Origin: CALAEC01 sp050692915
Lineage (GTDB): Bacteria; Actinomycetota; UBA4738; CALAEC01
Reading direction: 5' to 3'
DNA: 30,721 nucleotides
Assembly (NCBI GenBank): GCA_050692915.1
Contig: JBOGVU010000022.1
Span: 1 to 30,721 of the forward strand
Part shown: one piece after another, positions 15,253-25,385 of the stretch
Layout: every line of letters begins with the position of its first letter
Numbering within the stretch: position 1 is the stretch's first letter
Notes under the pieces: generated by a model
The model's input: the letters and a program-made list of their open reading frames with translations, nothing else
Told to the model about the DNA's origin: nothing
Database searches by the model: none
Program-made: the position numbers and the translations under genes

Positions 15253-15839
15253 ACCTCCGCCCCCTGCCTCGGAGGTTCTACGAGCGGGACGCCGCCGAGG
15301 TGGCCCCGGACCTCCTGGGACGCCTGTTGGTTCGCCTGGTGAACGGTGTCCGGATGATCGGACGGATCGTGGAGGCCGAGGCTTACGGGAGGGGGGACCC
15401 TGGAAGCCATGCCTACCGGGGGCCCACCCGCCGGAACGCCTCGATGTTCGGACCGGCCGGCCGGGCCTACGTGTACGTCTCGCATGGGATCCACCACTGC
15501 CTCAACGTGGTGTGCGACGCGCCCACCGCCGTTCTGCTCCGGGCCGTCGAGCCGCTCGAGGGCCTGGAGGCCATGGCCCTCCGACGGGGGCTCGATGAGC
15601 CCCGTCTGCTGTGCGCGGGCCCGGGCCGGCTGGCCCAAGCGATGGGGGTCACGCTGGCCGATGACGGCGTGCCGATCTACCGGCGGGTGAGCCTGTGGAT
15701 CGCCGCCGGCGACCCTGTGCGGGACGTGGCGGTAACGCTCCGGATCGGGATGTCGGACGCCGTGAACCGCCCGTGGCGGTTCGTGGAGCGGGGGACCCGG
15801 TTCGCCTCTCGAGGGGTCAGCGGGCCACGACGATCGTGA
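15249..15839 (+). CDS. mpg: DNA-3-methyladenine glycosylase (AAG/MPG family)
   Basis: A 196-residue alkylpurine glycosylase of the AAG (Mpg) family, which flips out and removes 3-methyladenine, hypoxanthine and related damaged bases. Family markers are FYERDAAEVAPDLLGRLLV, the active-site IVEAEAYGRGDPGSHAYRG (the glutamate of EAY activates water), RNASMFGPAGRAYVYVSHG, HHCLNVVCDA and the C-terminal CAGPGRLAQAMGV. Its GTG start overlaps the polX stop by four bases. Co-translation with polX fits a shared base-excision role, the glycosylase making the abasic site that PolX can process (inference from function and coupling). The 3' end overlaps the convergent penicillin-binding protein gene by 23 bases. 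Confidence 0.94.
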   Translation: MNLRPLPRRFYERDAAEVAPDLLGRLLVRLVNGVRMIGRIVEAEAYGRGDPGSHAYRGPTRRNASMFGPAGRAYVYVSHGIHHCLNVVCDAPTAVLLRAVEPLEGLEAMALRRGLDEPRLLCAGPGRLAQAMGVTLADDGVPIYRRVSLWIAAGDPVRDVAVTLRIGMSDAVNRPWRFVERGTRFASRGVSGPRRS

Positions 15840-18078
15840 CCGTGCTGCCCGGCGGCGCCGGTGTGCCCGGGGCGGGGTCCTGGGCGATCACCGTTCCCCG
15901 TGGATACTCGGATCCGCGCTCGTAGGTTCGGTCCACCCCATAGCCGCTGGAGCGGAGGACCGAGACCGCCGTGCTCACCGAGATCCCCACGACCGGCGGC
16001 ACGCCTCCCGGCGGGGTCCCGGTGACGACGGTGGGCGGTGTGGGGGAGACGAAGTCCTCGCTCGTGTAGAAACACGTTTCGGTGGGCTCGGTCCCCGGGG
16101 TGAACCTGATGTGGCGGACGTTCTCCGAAGGCGTGGACGAGGTGGCCACGCATCCCTTGGTGATGTCGATGGCCACCGTGACCGACTCCCCGTGCGGCTC
16201 GCGGAAGTCCCGGACCGGGATGCGGTCGCTGATCGCGGTCATGAACGCGTGCCAGATCTGCGCGGGAAACGAGCCGCCGGTGACCCGGGAGATCCGCACC
16301 GTCGGGTAGACCATGGGGATCTGCGCCTGGGGGAACCCCACCCAGACCGCCGCCGTGAGCTGGGGGATGAAGCCCCCGAACCACGCGTCCCGCCACTCCT
16401 GCGCGGTGCCGGTCTTCCCCGCGGCCGGGCGGCCGATGTTCGCCGCGGTGCCGGTGCCGTACAGGATCACCTTCCGCATGATCTCCCGCGCGGTCCAGGC
16501 GACCCAGGGGTTGAGGACCTGCTTCGGCCTGGGGTTCGCCTGGAACAGCACGTCCCCCTGGGCATCCTCGATGCGCAGGATCCCCATGGGCCGGACGTGG
16601 CGGCCGTTGGTCGCCAGCGTCCCGAACGCCGAGGCCATCTCCATCGTGTTGACCTCGTTCGAGCCGAGGACCGCGGAGCAGTACGGGCGAAGCGGCGACC
16701 TGATCCCCATCCGGCGGGCCACCTCGACGACCCGCTCCGGGTGCACGTCCCGGATGATCTGCGCGTACACCACGTTCACGCTGCTGATCAGCCCCTGCTC
16801 CACGGTCAGCGCGCCACCGTACGATGACCCCTCGTAGTTCTCCACGTTCCACGGGACCAGCTCCGACCCACACGGCGGCTCGTTGAGGACGATGGAGGAG
16901 GGGGCAGGATAGGTCTTGGTGGGGAGGATGCCGCTCTCCAGCGCCGCCACCAGCGCGAACGGCTTGAACGAGGACCCCGCCTGCCGCCCCGTCGAACCAC
17001 CGGTGGCCAGGTTCACCTTCGCGTACCGGTCCTCCCGGCGAGGAGCCCAGTAATCGCGCCCCCCGACCATGGCCCGGATGTGCCCGGTCCGAGGGTCGAT
17101 GGCGGTGAGGGCCCCGTACGGGTCGCCGGGCTGGGACAGGATCCCGTTGACGGCGTTCTCGGCGGCCTGCTGCATCCGCAGATCGATCGTGGTGTAGATC
17201 CTGAGTCCGCCCTTGAACAGGAAGTTGTAGCGCTGCGTGTACGTCTCCCCCCACCTCGGGTTCGACAGGAGCTGGTGCTTCACGTAGTCGATGAAATAGG
17301 GAGCCGGGTAGCGCTCCGTGCCGAGCCTCGGATGGAGCCCCATCGGCTTCGACGACGCGGTCTCCCACTCCTCCGGCGAGATCATCCCCAGGGCGAGCAT
17401 GCGGTCGAGGACGTTGTTCCGGCGCGTCAGGGCCTCCTCCGGGCGGTCGATGGGGTCCCACCGCTCCGGGCCGGCGATCAGCCCGGCCAGGAGGGCCCCC
17501 TGTCGGAGGTTGAGCTTCGCGGCCGGCCTGGAGAAGAACGTCTCGGCCGCGCGCTGGACCCCGTAGGCGCCTTGCCCGAAGTACACCGTGTTGAGGTAGC
17601 GGCCCAGGATCTCCTCCTTGCTGAGCTCCTGCTCCAGCTGCCATGCCAGGGAGGCCTCCCGGACCTTCCTGGAGATGGTCTGCTCGGGGGAGAGCAGCCG
17701 GTTCTTCACGTACTGCTGGGTGATCGTGGAGCCCCCCTCCTCGATGCGACCGGTGGCAGCGTTCACGTACGCGGCCCGGATGATCGCCTTCAGGTCCACC
17801 CCCCGGTGGCTCCAGAACCGCTGGTCTTCGATGGCCACCACCGCGTCCTGCACGGGCTCCGGGATCCGGGACAGGGGGATCAGCTCCCGGTCCTCCTCGG
17901 CGTGGAGCGTGGTGATGAGCCGGCCCTCGGCGTCGTAGATCGTCGACGTGAGGGCGAGGGGGGCGGCGTCGAGCATCTCCTGGTCGAGGTCGGCCACGAG
18001 CCGGCACGAGGACGAGAACGCCAGCAGGGCCAGGAGAGCGGCGAGGGCTCGCGAGCCGGACGGGGAAGGGCGGCCCAT
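15817..18078 (-). CDS. Class A penicillin-binding protein with one PASTA domain
   Basis: A 753-residue bifunctional peptidoglycan synthase. A hydrophobic N-terminal segment (ALAALLALLAFSSSCRL, about residues 11-27) anchors it in the membrane. The GT51 glycosyltransferase domain (about 70-240) has AIEDQRFWSHRGVD with the catalytic glutamate near 84, GGSTITQQYVKNRLL and LNTVYFGQGAYGVQRAA. The transpeptidase domain has the three active-site motifs SSFK (369-372), SVN (433-435) and KTGTAQ (from 555). One PASTA repeat (about 690-753, VSTAVSVLRSSGYGVDR) ends the protein. An upstream in-frame ATG at 18126 would add 16 residues but would precede the likely -10 box. A cysteine at the end of the hydrophobic stretch resembles a weak lipobox. 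Divergent from tyrS, convergent with mpg. Confidence 0.94.
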   Translation of the reverse strand: MGRPSPSGSRALAALLALLAFSSSCRLVADLDQEMLDAAPLALTSTIYDAEGRLITTLHAEEDRELIPLSRIPEPVQDAVVAIEDQRFWSHRGVDLKAIIRAAYVNAATGRIEEGGSTITQQYVKNRLLSPEQTISRKVREASLAWQLEQELSKEEILGRYLNTVYFGQGAYGVQRAAETFFSRPAAKLNLRQGALLAGLIAGPERWDPIDRPEEALTRRNNVLDRMLALGMISPEEWETASSKPMGLHPRLGTERYPAPYFIDYVKHQLLSNPRWGETYTQRYNFLFKGGLRIYTTIDLRMQQAAENAVNGILSQPGDPYGALTAIDPRTGHIRAMVGGRDYWAPRREDRYAKVNLATGGSTGRQAGSSFKPFALVAALESGILPTKTYPAPSSIVLNEPPCGSELVPWNVENYEGSSYGGALTVEQGLISSVNVVYAQIIRDVHPERVVEVARRMGIRSPLRPYCSAVLGSNEVNTMEMASAFGTLATNGRHVRPMGILRIEDAQGDVLFQANPRPKQVLNPWVAWTAREIMRKVILYGTGTAANIGRPAAGKTGTAQEWRDAWFGGFIPQLTAAVWVGFPQAQIPMVYPTVRISRVTGGSFPAQIWHAFMTAISDRIPVRDFREPHGESVTVAIDITKGCVATSSTPSENVRHIRFTPGTEPTETCFYTSEDFVSPTPPTVVTGTPPGGVPPVVGISVSTAVSVLRSSGYGVDRTYERGSEYPRGTVIAQDPAPGTPAPPGSTVTIVVAR

Positions 18079-18090
18079 GGTTCCGAAGCG

Positions 18091-18126
18091 AGTATACCCG
18101 CGGGTCACGATTTCACTTGTTAGCAT
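18091..18126. promoter_or_regulatory. Divergent -10 boxes between the PBP gene and tyrS
   Basis: The 56-base gap holds two outward boxes. On the minus strand TATACT (18096-18091) lies 12 bases before the PBP start ATG. On the plus strand TAGCAT (18121-18126) lies eight bases before the tyrS ATG. Clear -35 boxes are lacking. Both transcripts would have almost no leader. Confidence 0.45.
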
Positions 18127-18134
18127 CCGCCACG

Positions 18135-19370
18135 ATGTCCACCTCGGAAGACATCTCCCGCCAGCTCCAGGTTCTCCGGTCGGGCGCCGCCGAGATCATC
18201 CCCGAGGAGGAGCTCGAGGCGAAGCTGGCCCGCAGCGCGCGGGAGGGCAGTCCCCTCCGCGTCAAGCTCGGCATCGATCCCTCCACTCCCGACCTCCATC
18301 TCGGCCACGCCGTGGTCCTCGGCACCCTCCGCCGGTTCCAGGACCTGGGGCACACCGCCGTGCTCATCGTGGGCGATTTCACCGGCCGAGTGGGGGACCC
18401 CACCGGGCAGTCGGAGACCCGGCCGATGCTCACGCCCGAGGCGCTCGAGGCGAACGCCCAGACCTATCTCGACCAGGCCGACAAGGTCCTGGACCTGGAG
18501 CGAGCCGAGGTTCGGCGGAACGGCGAGTGGCTGGCAGGCCTCCGGTTCGCCGACGTTGCTCGCCTGGCGTCGGTGCTGACCGTGGCCCGCCTCCTGGAGC
18601 GGGCAGACTTCTCCGAGCGGTACAGGGAAGGCCGGCCCATCAGCCTGGCCGAGTTCCTGTACCCGCTGATGCAGGGGTACGACTCGGTGGCCGTCGAGGC
18701 CGACGTGGAGCTGGGGGGAACGGATCAGACCTTCAACCTGCTGGTCGGCCGGGACATCCAGCGGGCCCACGGCCAGGAGCCCCAGGTGGCGTTCACGGTG
18801 CCGCTCCTGCCCGGGACGGACGGCGAGCGGAAGATGTCGAAGACGTTCGGCAACCACGTGGGGCTGACCGAGCCGCCCGAGGAGCAGTTCGGCAAGACGA
18901 TGTCCATACCCGACGGCCTCATCCCGGGGTGGTTCCGGCTGTGCACCGGGCTGGGCCCAGACGAGCTCGACGCGGTCGAGAGAGGACTGGCCGACGGGAC
19001 GCTCCACCCGGCGGAGCAGAAGCGGCGCCTGGCCGCGGAGATCGTGGCCAGGTACCACGGGGCCGAGGCGGCCCGGGATGCCGCGGAGCGCTTCGACCTG
19101 GTCCATCGCCAGCACGAGCTCCCGGGGGACGTTCCCGAGGCCAGGGTCCCGGCCGAGGCGGTCCTCGACGGGCGGGTATGGCTGCCTCGGCTGCTGTCGG
19201 CCACGGGTCTGGCGTCCTCGAACGCCGACGCCAAGAGGCTGATCGAGCAGGGCGGGGTGCGCATCGACGGAGAGGTGGTGGGGGACCCCGACGCCGAGTT
19301 CGACCCGTCGGACCTGACCGGCAGGGTCGTCCAGGTGGGACGCCGCCGCTTCGTCCGCCTGGTGGGGTGA
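18135..19370 (+). CDS. tyrS: Tyrosyl-tRNA synthetase
   Basis: A 411-residue class I synthetase that charges tRNA-Tyr. The HIGH-type motif is PSTPDLHLGHAVVLG (HLGH) and the KMSKS-type motif is KMSKTFGNHVGL. Between them are GDFTGRVGDPTGQSETRP and YPLMQGYDSVAVEADVELGG, the family's tyrosine-site and connecting segments. The C terminus is an S4 RNA-binding domain (about 345-411, ATGLASSNADAKRLIEQGG). The arrangement matches the bacterial TyrRS subclass with HLGH. ATG 18135 is chosen over an in-frame TTG at 18117 because the core begins there and a TAGCAT box lies eight bases before it. The next feature downstream is the rrn promoter region. Confidence 0.96.
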   Translation: MSTSEDISRQLQVLRSGAAEIIPEEELEAKLARSAREGSPLRVKLGIDPSTPDLHLGHAVVLGTLRRFQDLGHTAVLIVGDFTGRVGDPTGQSETRPMLTPEALEANAQTYLDQADKVLDLERAEVRRNGEWLAGLRFADVARLASVLTVARLLERADFSERYREGRPISLAEFLYPLMQGYDSVAVEADVELGGTDQTFNLLVGRDIQRAHGQEPQVAFTVPLLPGTDGERKMSKTFGNHVGLTEPPEEQFGKTMSIPDGLIPGWFRLCTGLGPDELDAVERGLADGTLHPAEQKRRLAAEIVARYHGAEAARDAAERFDLVHRQHELPGDVPEARVPAEAVLDGRVWLPRLLSATGLASSNADAKRLIEQGGVRIDGEVVGDPDAEFDPSDLTGRVVQVGRRRFVRLVG

Positions 19371-19403
19371 GCGCCTGTCCCCTTGTGGTTGGAACGAAGG
19401 GGC

Positions 19404-19425
19404 CGAGCCGGACACCCCCGGCTCG
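19404..19425 (+). terminator. Possible hairpin terminator after tyrS
   Basis: CGAGCCGG and CCGGCTCG form a perfect 8-bp stem around a six-base loop, 33 bases after the tyrS stop and before the rrn promoters. There is no T tract, so termination is likely but not shown. Confidence 0.45.
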
Positions 19426-19456
19426 CTGACCTGCGGTTTCGGGGAGCGGGCTCCGC

Positions 19457-19486
19457 TTGACGAGGGGTCGAGCCCGGCCGTATCAT
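19457..19486 (+). promoter_or_regulatory. rrn promoter P1
   Basis: TTGACG (19457-19462) and TATCAT (19481-19486) with an 18-base spacer, about 300 bases before mature 16S. This is the closest match to the vegetative consensus in the region and lies where an rrn promoter is expected. Downstream, GAAGGG (19510-19515) and CCCTTC (19536-19541) could form a hairpin in the leader. Confidence 0.7.
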
Positions 19487-19559
19487 CGTGAGGTACCCCT
19501 CGGGGCGAGGAAGGGTGCCTGCCGTGGCGGGCCGCCCTTCTGACAACCGAACGCGGGAG

Positions 19560-19589
19560 GTGACGGCCGAGCACCGAACCTGATACAGT
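19560..19589 (+). promoter_or_regulatory. Possible second rrn promoter P2
   Basis: GTGACG (19560-19565) and TACAGT (19584-19589) are 18 bases apart, inside the leader made by P1. Tandem rrn promoters are common, but this pair matches the consensus less well than P1. Confidence 0.4.
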
Positions 19590-19659
19590 GGATCGGTTGC
19601 GAGGCGGTCGCCGGCGCGTCCGGCGGCCTTTCCGTCTCCGGAGCTTTCCGGGCGGCGCA

Positions 19660-19682
19660 CCTTGAGAACTGAACAGCGTGCC
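19660..19682 (+). other. rrn leader motif and 5' strand of the 16S processing stem
   Basis: CCTTGAGAACT (19660-19670) is the conserved actinobacterial rrn leader motif and recurs before 23S at 21854-21864; such motifs overlap the antitermination and RNase III region. The overlapping ACTGAACAGCGTGCC (19668-19682) pairs with 21779-21793 downstream of 16S, giving a 15-bp stem with one G.U pair that would loop out pre-16S rRNA together with its intron. Confidence 0.65.
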
Positions 19683-19790
19683 AAAAGCCAGTGCGATTAC
19701 CCCGTCAGGGACGAAGGCCGCTTCGGCGTGTCCGGAGTCCGTGGCGGACTGTACACGAACGAATCCGGTTCCATTGCCGGATCAGCACTT

Positions 19791-21615
<1,825 letters not shown>

Positions 21616-21778
21616 AGCATTTGGCAACGCCGGCTCGTCCGCGAGCGGGGTTCGGTTCCCGTCCGCGTGACGATGTCCCGGAAGCTCCAGGTTGATCGCT
21701 GGCTATTCCGTCCGCCCACGACCCAACGCCGTCTGGGGTCCCGCGAGGGAACCCGGGCCGAGGGAGATGGACGGATGG

Positions 21779-21793
21779 GGCACGCTGTTCGGT
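21779..21793 (+). other. 3' strand of the 16S processing stem
   Basis: GGCACGCTGTTCGGT is the reverse complement of 19668-19682 except for one G.U pair. The two strands bracket the whole 16S gene including its intron, the usual substrate of RNase III. Confidence 0.65.
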
Positions 21794-21860
21794 CCTGAGG
21801 GTGCGAGCCCTTGGGTCGAGCGGAAGTCCGAAAGGACATCCGCCGGCCGCGGACCTTGAG

Positions 21861-21881
21861 AACTCTATAGCGAGCGCGAGC
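21861..21881 (+). other. 5' strand of the 23S processing stem
   Basis: Twenty-one bases here (AACTCTATAGCGAGCGCGAG plus C) pair with 27056-27076 over their full length with only one G.U. The stem closes a loop of more than 5 kb that holds pre-23S rRNA with all four introns. Confidence 0.8.
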
Positions 21882-22428
21882 ATCTGGGCCAAGTTACAAA
21901 GGGCCCACGGTGGATGCCTTGGCGCCAGGAGCCGATGAAGGACGCGTGAGGCTGCGAAAAGCCCCGGGGAGCCGCCAACAAGGCTGAGATCCGGGGGTGT
22001 CCGAATGGGGAAACCCGGCCGGGGTCATGCCCGGTCACCCAGGTCTGAATCCATAGGGCCTGTGGAGGGAACCGCCCGAACTGATACATCTCAGTAGGGC
22101 GAGGAAGAGAAAGCAACCGCGACTCCCTAAGTAGCGGCGAGCGAACGGGGATGAGCCTAAACCGGTGCGGCGTGATACCCCTGCGGGGTTGCCGGGCCGG
22201 TGTAGTGGGACCCGCCAGAAGGGGCGCAGGACCCTTCAGAGAGTTACAAAGTCCGCACCTAGCCGAACGACATGGAAAGGTCGGCCGCAGACGGTAAGAG
22301 CCCGGTAGGTGAAAGGCGACGGACCTCTCGGCGGTGTTCCCGAGTAGCACGGGGCACGTGGAATCCCGTGTGAATCTGGGGGGCCCACCCCCTAAGGCTA
22401 AGCACTCCCTGGCGACCGATAGCGGACC

Positions 22429-22459
<31 letters not shown>

Positions 22460-24005
22460 GGGAGGGGAGTGAAATAGTACCTGAAACCGTGGGCCTACAA
22501 ACCGTCGGAGCTTGTGCTGGGCAACCAGTGCGAGTGACGGCGTGCCTTTTGAAGAATGAGCCGGTGAGTTTGCGGTGCGCGGCGAGGTTAACCCTTTGGG
22601 GGAAGCCGTAGCGAAAGCGAGTCCGAACAGGGCGATCCAGTCGTGTGCCCAAGACCCGAAGCCGAGTGATCTACCCATGGGCAGGTTGAAGCGGAGGTAA
22701 GACTCCGTGGAGGACCGAACCCACCGGGGTTGAAAACCTGGGGGATGACCTGTGGGTAGGGGTGAAAGGCCAATCAAACTCGGTGATAGCTGGTTCTCCC
22801 CGAAATGCCTTTAGGGGCAGCCTCGGGCGTTCAGCAGCGGAGGTAGAGCACTGCTTGGGCTAGGGGGCCTACAAGCTTACCGACCTCAGGCAAACTCCGA
22901 ATGCCGCTGCTCGAGAGCCCGGGAGTGAGACTGCGGGGGATAAGCTCCGTAGTCGAAAGGGAAACAGCCCAGACCGCCAGCTAAGGCCCCAAAGTCCGTG
23001 CTAAGTGGGAAAGGATGTGGAGTCGCAAAGACAACCAGGAGGTGGGCTTAGAGGCAGCCACCCTTGAAAGAGTGCGTAACAGCTCACTGGTCAAGTGATT
23101 CCGCGCCGACAATGTAGCGGGGCTCAAGCACGGTGCCGAAGCTGCGGGATTCACCATATGGCTCGGCCCACGTGGGCAACCACGTGGGTCCAGGCCGGTG
23201 GATCGGTAGGGGAGCGTTCCCACGCGGGTGAAGCGGCGGGGTGACCCAGCCGTGGATGCGTGGGAAGTGAGAATGCCGGCATGAGTAGCGAAAGACGGGG
23301 GAGGAACCCGTCCGCCGAATGCCCAAGGTTTCCTGGGGAAGGTTCATCCGCCCAGGGTTAGTCGGGACCTAAGCCGAGGCCGAGAGGCGTAGGCGATGGA
23401 CAACAGGTTGATATTCCTGTACCACCTCAACCGCGCCAAGGCCGAATCCGGGTCGCTAAGGGAACCCCTTCGGGGGCTACCGACCCACCCGGTAGTAGGC
23501 CAGCGATGGGGGGACGCAGGAGGGTAGGTCGACCCAGGCGATGGTCGTCCTGGGGCAAGCGTGTAGGAGGGCTCCGTAGGAAAATCCGCGGGGCCGCTAA
23601 CTCCGAGACGCGATGCCGAGCCGCATCAGGCGAAGCGACCGGTCCCACACTGCCGAGAAAATCCTCTAGCGAGTGGTTGAGGTGCCCGTACCCCAAACCG
23701 ACGCAGGTGGGCAGGTAGAGAATACCAAGGCGATCGAGTGAACCCTGGTTAAGGAACTCGGCAAATTGCCCCCGTAACTTCGGGAGAAGGGGGGCACCGG
23801 TAGGGTGTAGGACTTCGCGTCCGAAGCCCGATGGTGCCGCAGAGACCAGGCCCAAGCGACTGTTTACTAAAAACACAGGTGCATGCGAAGCCGAAAGGCG
23901 CTGTATATGCACTGACGCCTGCCCGGTGCCGGAACGTTAAGAGGATGGGTTAGCCACCTTCGGGTGGCGAAGCCCTGAATCTAAGCGCCGGTAAACGGCG
24001 GCCGT

Positions 24006-24736
24006 AAACGAGTTGCGGCTCCGGAGGGGTGACCCTCCGGAACAAACCCTGCTATTTGCTGGAAACTCCGAGTATCCGGCGGTACTCGTTCATGTCAGCG
24101 GTGCGCGATAGCGTGCCGACGTGAGCAGTGACAATCCGTCCGGTGCGGACGATCAGCAGGAAAGGCTCGCGCATTCAGCGTGGTTGGATCGCATCCCCGA
24201 AGACGTGGGTCACTACGTTGCGGGGTTCGTCGATGGAGAAGGGAGCTTCAATGTCCCGATCCGTCGAGAGCGCGATAGGTACATGCCATGGCGAATCGGC
24301 CTCACGTTCAACGTGTCGCAGATCGGTACGGAGGTCTTGGACCGACTCCGTTCGGTCTTCGACGTCGGGACGATTCGGGGTCGGCCTGATGGCGTGTATT
24401 ACTTCGAGGTCACGAAGCTGGACGACCTCGGGGAACGGGTCTTTCCGTTCTTCGAGCGATTCCCTCTCCGGGGCCCGAAGCGAAACGATCTGGCGATCTT
24501 CCGTCAGATCGCGGAGCTCGTCCGACGGCGTGAGCATCTCTCACCATTGGGCATCAGACGCGTCCTCGAAATGAGGCGGTCGATGAACCGAGGCGGGAAG
24601 CGAAGGCGGCCGGATCAGGAGATCCTGGCCGTGCTGAGTGCGTGGGAATCCTCAGAGGCCATACGCAGGGCTCCTCGTCCGAAGCGCGAGGATGAAGATA
24701 TGGTCCACGCCCCATGGCGATATGGGGAATCACGTG
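24006..24736 (+). mobile_element. Group I intron in 23S after U1911 with LAGLIDADG gene
   Basis: A 731-nt insert. The 5' exon ends GGCGGCCGU (U at 24005) and the 3' exon resumes AACUAUAACGG at 24737 after a final G (24736). P1: GGCCGU (24000-24005) pairs with GCGGCU (24015-24020) with U.G at the splice site, extended by AA/TT inside the intron. P2: CCGGAGGG-GTGA-CCCTCCGG (24021-24040), with a GNRA loop. The P7 signature GAAGATATGGTCC is at 24694-24706, and its 5' partner is in CTCAGAGGCCATACGC (24651-24666). Long stretches match the L1931 intron (24051-24091 with 24821-24861; AGCAGTGACAATCC; CAGCAGGAAAGG). The endonuclease gene fills the P6 loop, whose stem is CGCATTCAGC/GCTGAGTGCG. I do not know of L1911 as a described insertion site. 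Confidence 0.92.
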
Positions 24737-24744
24737 AACTATAA
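24121..24744 (+). CDS. LAGLIDADG homing endonuclease of the L1911 intron
   Basis: The open frame gives 207 residues with a single LAGLIDADG helix, HYVAGFVDGEGSF (31-43), whose E40 is the expected metal-binding acid, followed by LTFNVSQ with Q67 in the place of the conserved catalytic glutamine. Single-motif members act as homodimers that cut intronless rDNA and spread the intron. The GTG at 24121 lies in conserved ribozyme core shared with the L1931 intron (GCGAGCAGTGACAATCC there), so the true start may be TTG 24184 or GTG 24205, inside the P6 loop and just ahead of the first domain. The C-terminal end (SSEAIRRAPRP onward) is translated from the P7-P9 core. The stop TAA at 24742-24744 belongs to the 3' rRNA exon. 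Base use is clearly less GC-biased than in chromosomal genes. Confidence 0.87.
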   Translation: MSSDNPSGADDQQERLAHSAWLDRIPEDVGHYVAGFVDGEGSFNVPIRRERDRYMPWRIGLTFNVSQIGTEVLDRLRSVFDVGTIRGRPDGVYYFEVTKLDDLGERVFPFFERFPLRGPKRNDLAIFRQIAELVRRREHLSPLGIRRVLEMRRSMNRGGKRRRPDQEILAVLSAWESSEAIRRAPRPKREDEDMVHAPWRYGESREL

Positions 24745-24756
24745 CGGTCCTAAGGT

Positions 24757-25079
24757 AGGAATCCCCTTGGCAGGCAAGGGGAGCTGCCCCCCGTGCCGGT
24801 GACGGTGCGGTGCGCAGCCGGCTATGTGCTGGAAGATCCGGGTATCCGGAGGTACTCGTTCGCGTTTCAACGCGAGCAGTGACAATCCAATGGTGCGGAA
24901 AACCAGCAGGAAAGGCCGGACGCCGTGATCGGCGTTCGGAATCCTCAGAGGCCATACGCCGGCCCTCTTCCTCCGACCCCGGAAGAGGATGAGATGGTCC
25001 GTCACCTGCGGCGACGCAGGGAGCTGGGGTCGTGCGCCAGCTCTTGTCCGAGTAGAGCGAAACGGACAAAACGGTTTCG
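24757..25079 (+). ncRNA. Group I intron in 23S after U1931 (no ORF)
   Basis: A 323-nt insert between U1931 (24756) and A1932 (25080), ending in G (25079). P1: exon GGU plus intron AG (24754-24758) pairs with CTGCC (24784-24788), keeping the U.G wobble at the splice site; a hairpin CCCCTTG/CAAGGGG (24763-24781) is inserted in the P1 loop. P2: CCGTGCCG-GTGA-CGGTGCGG (24791-24810), with a GNRA loop. P8: CCTCTTCC/GGAAGAGG (24964-24988). The P7 signature GATGAGATGGTCC is at 24988-25000. It is a close relative of the L1911 intron but has a short P6 (GGACGCCGTGATCGGCGTTC) where that one carries the endonuclease gene. L1931 is an established site, used for example in Thermotoga and Simkania 23S rRNA. 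Confidence 0.91.
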
Positions 25080-25099
25080 AGCGAAATTCCTTGTCGGGT

Positions 25100-25385
25100 G
25101 AATAGTTGCCCCCCGCGGAGGCGACTCCGCGGGTCAATCCCGCTCATAACGGCGAACCCCTCACCGTCTGCTTCGTGCAAGGACGAGGCAACAGGCGGCG
25201 GGGAATGCCGTGGGAAGCCCTCTGCCTCTTCGGAGGTATGGCCCCGTAACGACTGATCCCTTCGGGGTGAGGCTCGGGTCACTGCCACGCGAGTGGCAAA
25301 TCTACGGCTCGGGCAATACGCGGGCCCTCGAAATTCTTCGAGGTGAAGGCATAGTCTGTCCCCCTGGAAACAGGGGATCGAGACG
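25100..25385 (+). ncRNA. Group I intron in 23S after U1951 (no ORF)
   Basis: A 286-nt insert between U1951 (25099) and A1952 (25386), ending in G (25385). P1: exon GGGU (25096-25099) pairs with GCCC (25108-25111), extended by GA/TT of the intron. P2: CCCGCGGAG-GCGA-CTCCGCGGG (25112-25133), with a GNRA loop. The P7 signature GAAGGCATAGTCTG is at 25345-25358, after the P8 hairpin CCTCGAA/TTCGAGG. A terminal P9-like hairpin CCCCTG-GAAA-CAGGGG is at 25361-25376. Core segments (CATAACGGCGAACCCC; CCGTGGGAAG; CCCCGTAACGACT) match the L2593 and S788 introns. L1951 is a known bacterial site, used in Coxiella burnetii. No reading frame of note. Confidence 0.92.

Noticed and set aside
21640..21680. Possible tRNA in the 16S-23S spacer (T-arm-like GGTTCGGTTCC)
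   Set aside because: No acceptor stem, D-arm or anticodon arm at the right distances.
22700..23900. Further introns or intervening sequences in the first 1.9 kb of 23S
   Set aside because: The exon up to U1911 is about 2.1 kb, some 200 nt longer than in E. coli. This is the usual surplus in actinobacterial 23S (extra helix in domain III and smaller expansions), and no group I core signature occurs there.
24741..24756. Splice-site options near ATAACGGTCCTAAGGTA, the I-CeuI/L1923-L1925 region
   Set aside because: This stretch is contiguous in the micro-exon. The flanking inserts resolve cleanly to U1911 and U1931 only.
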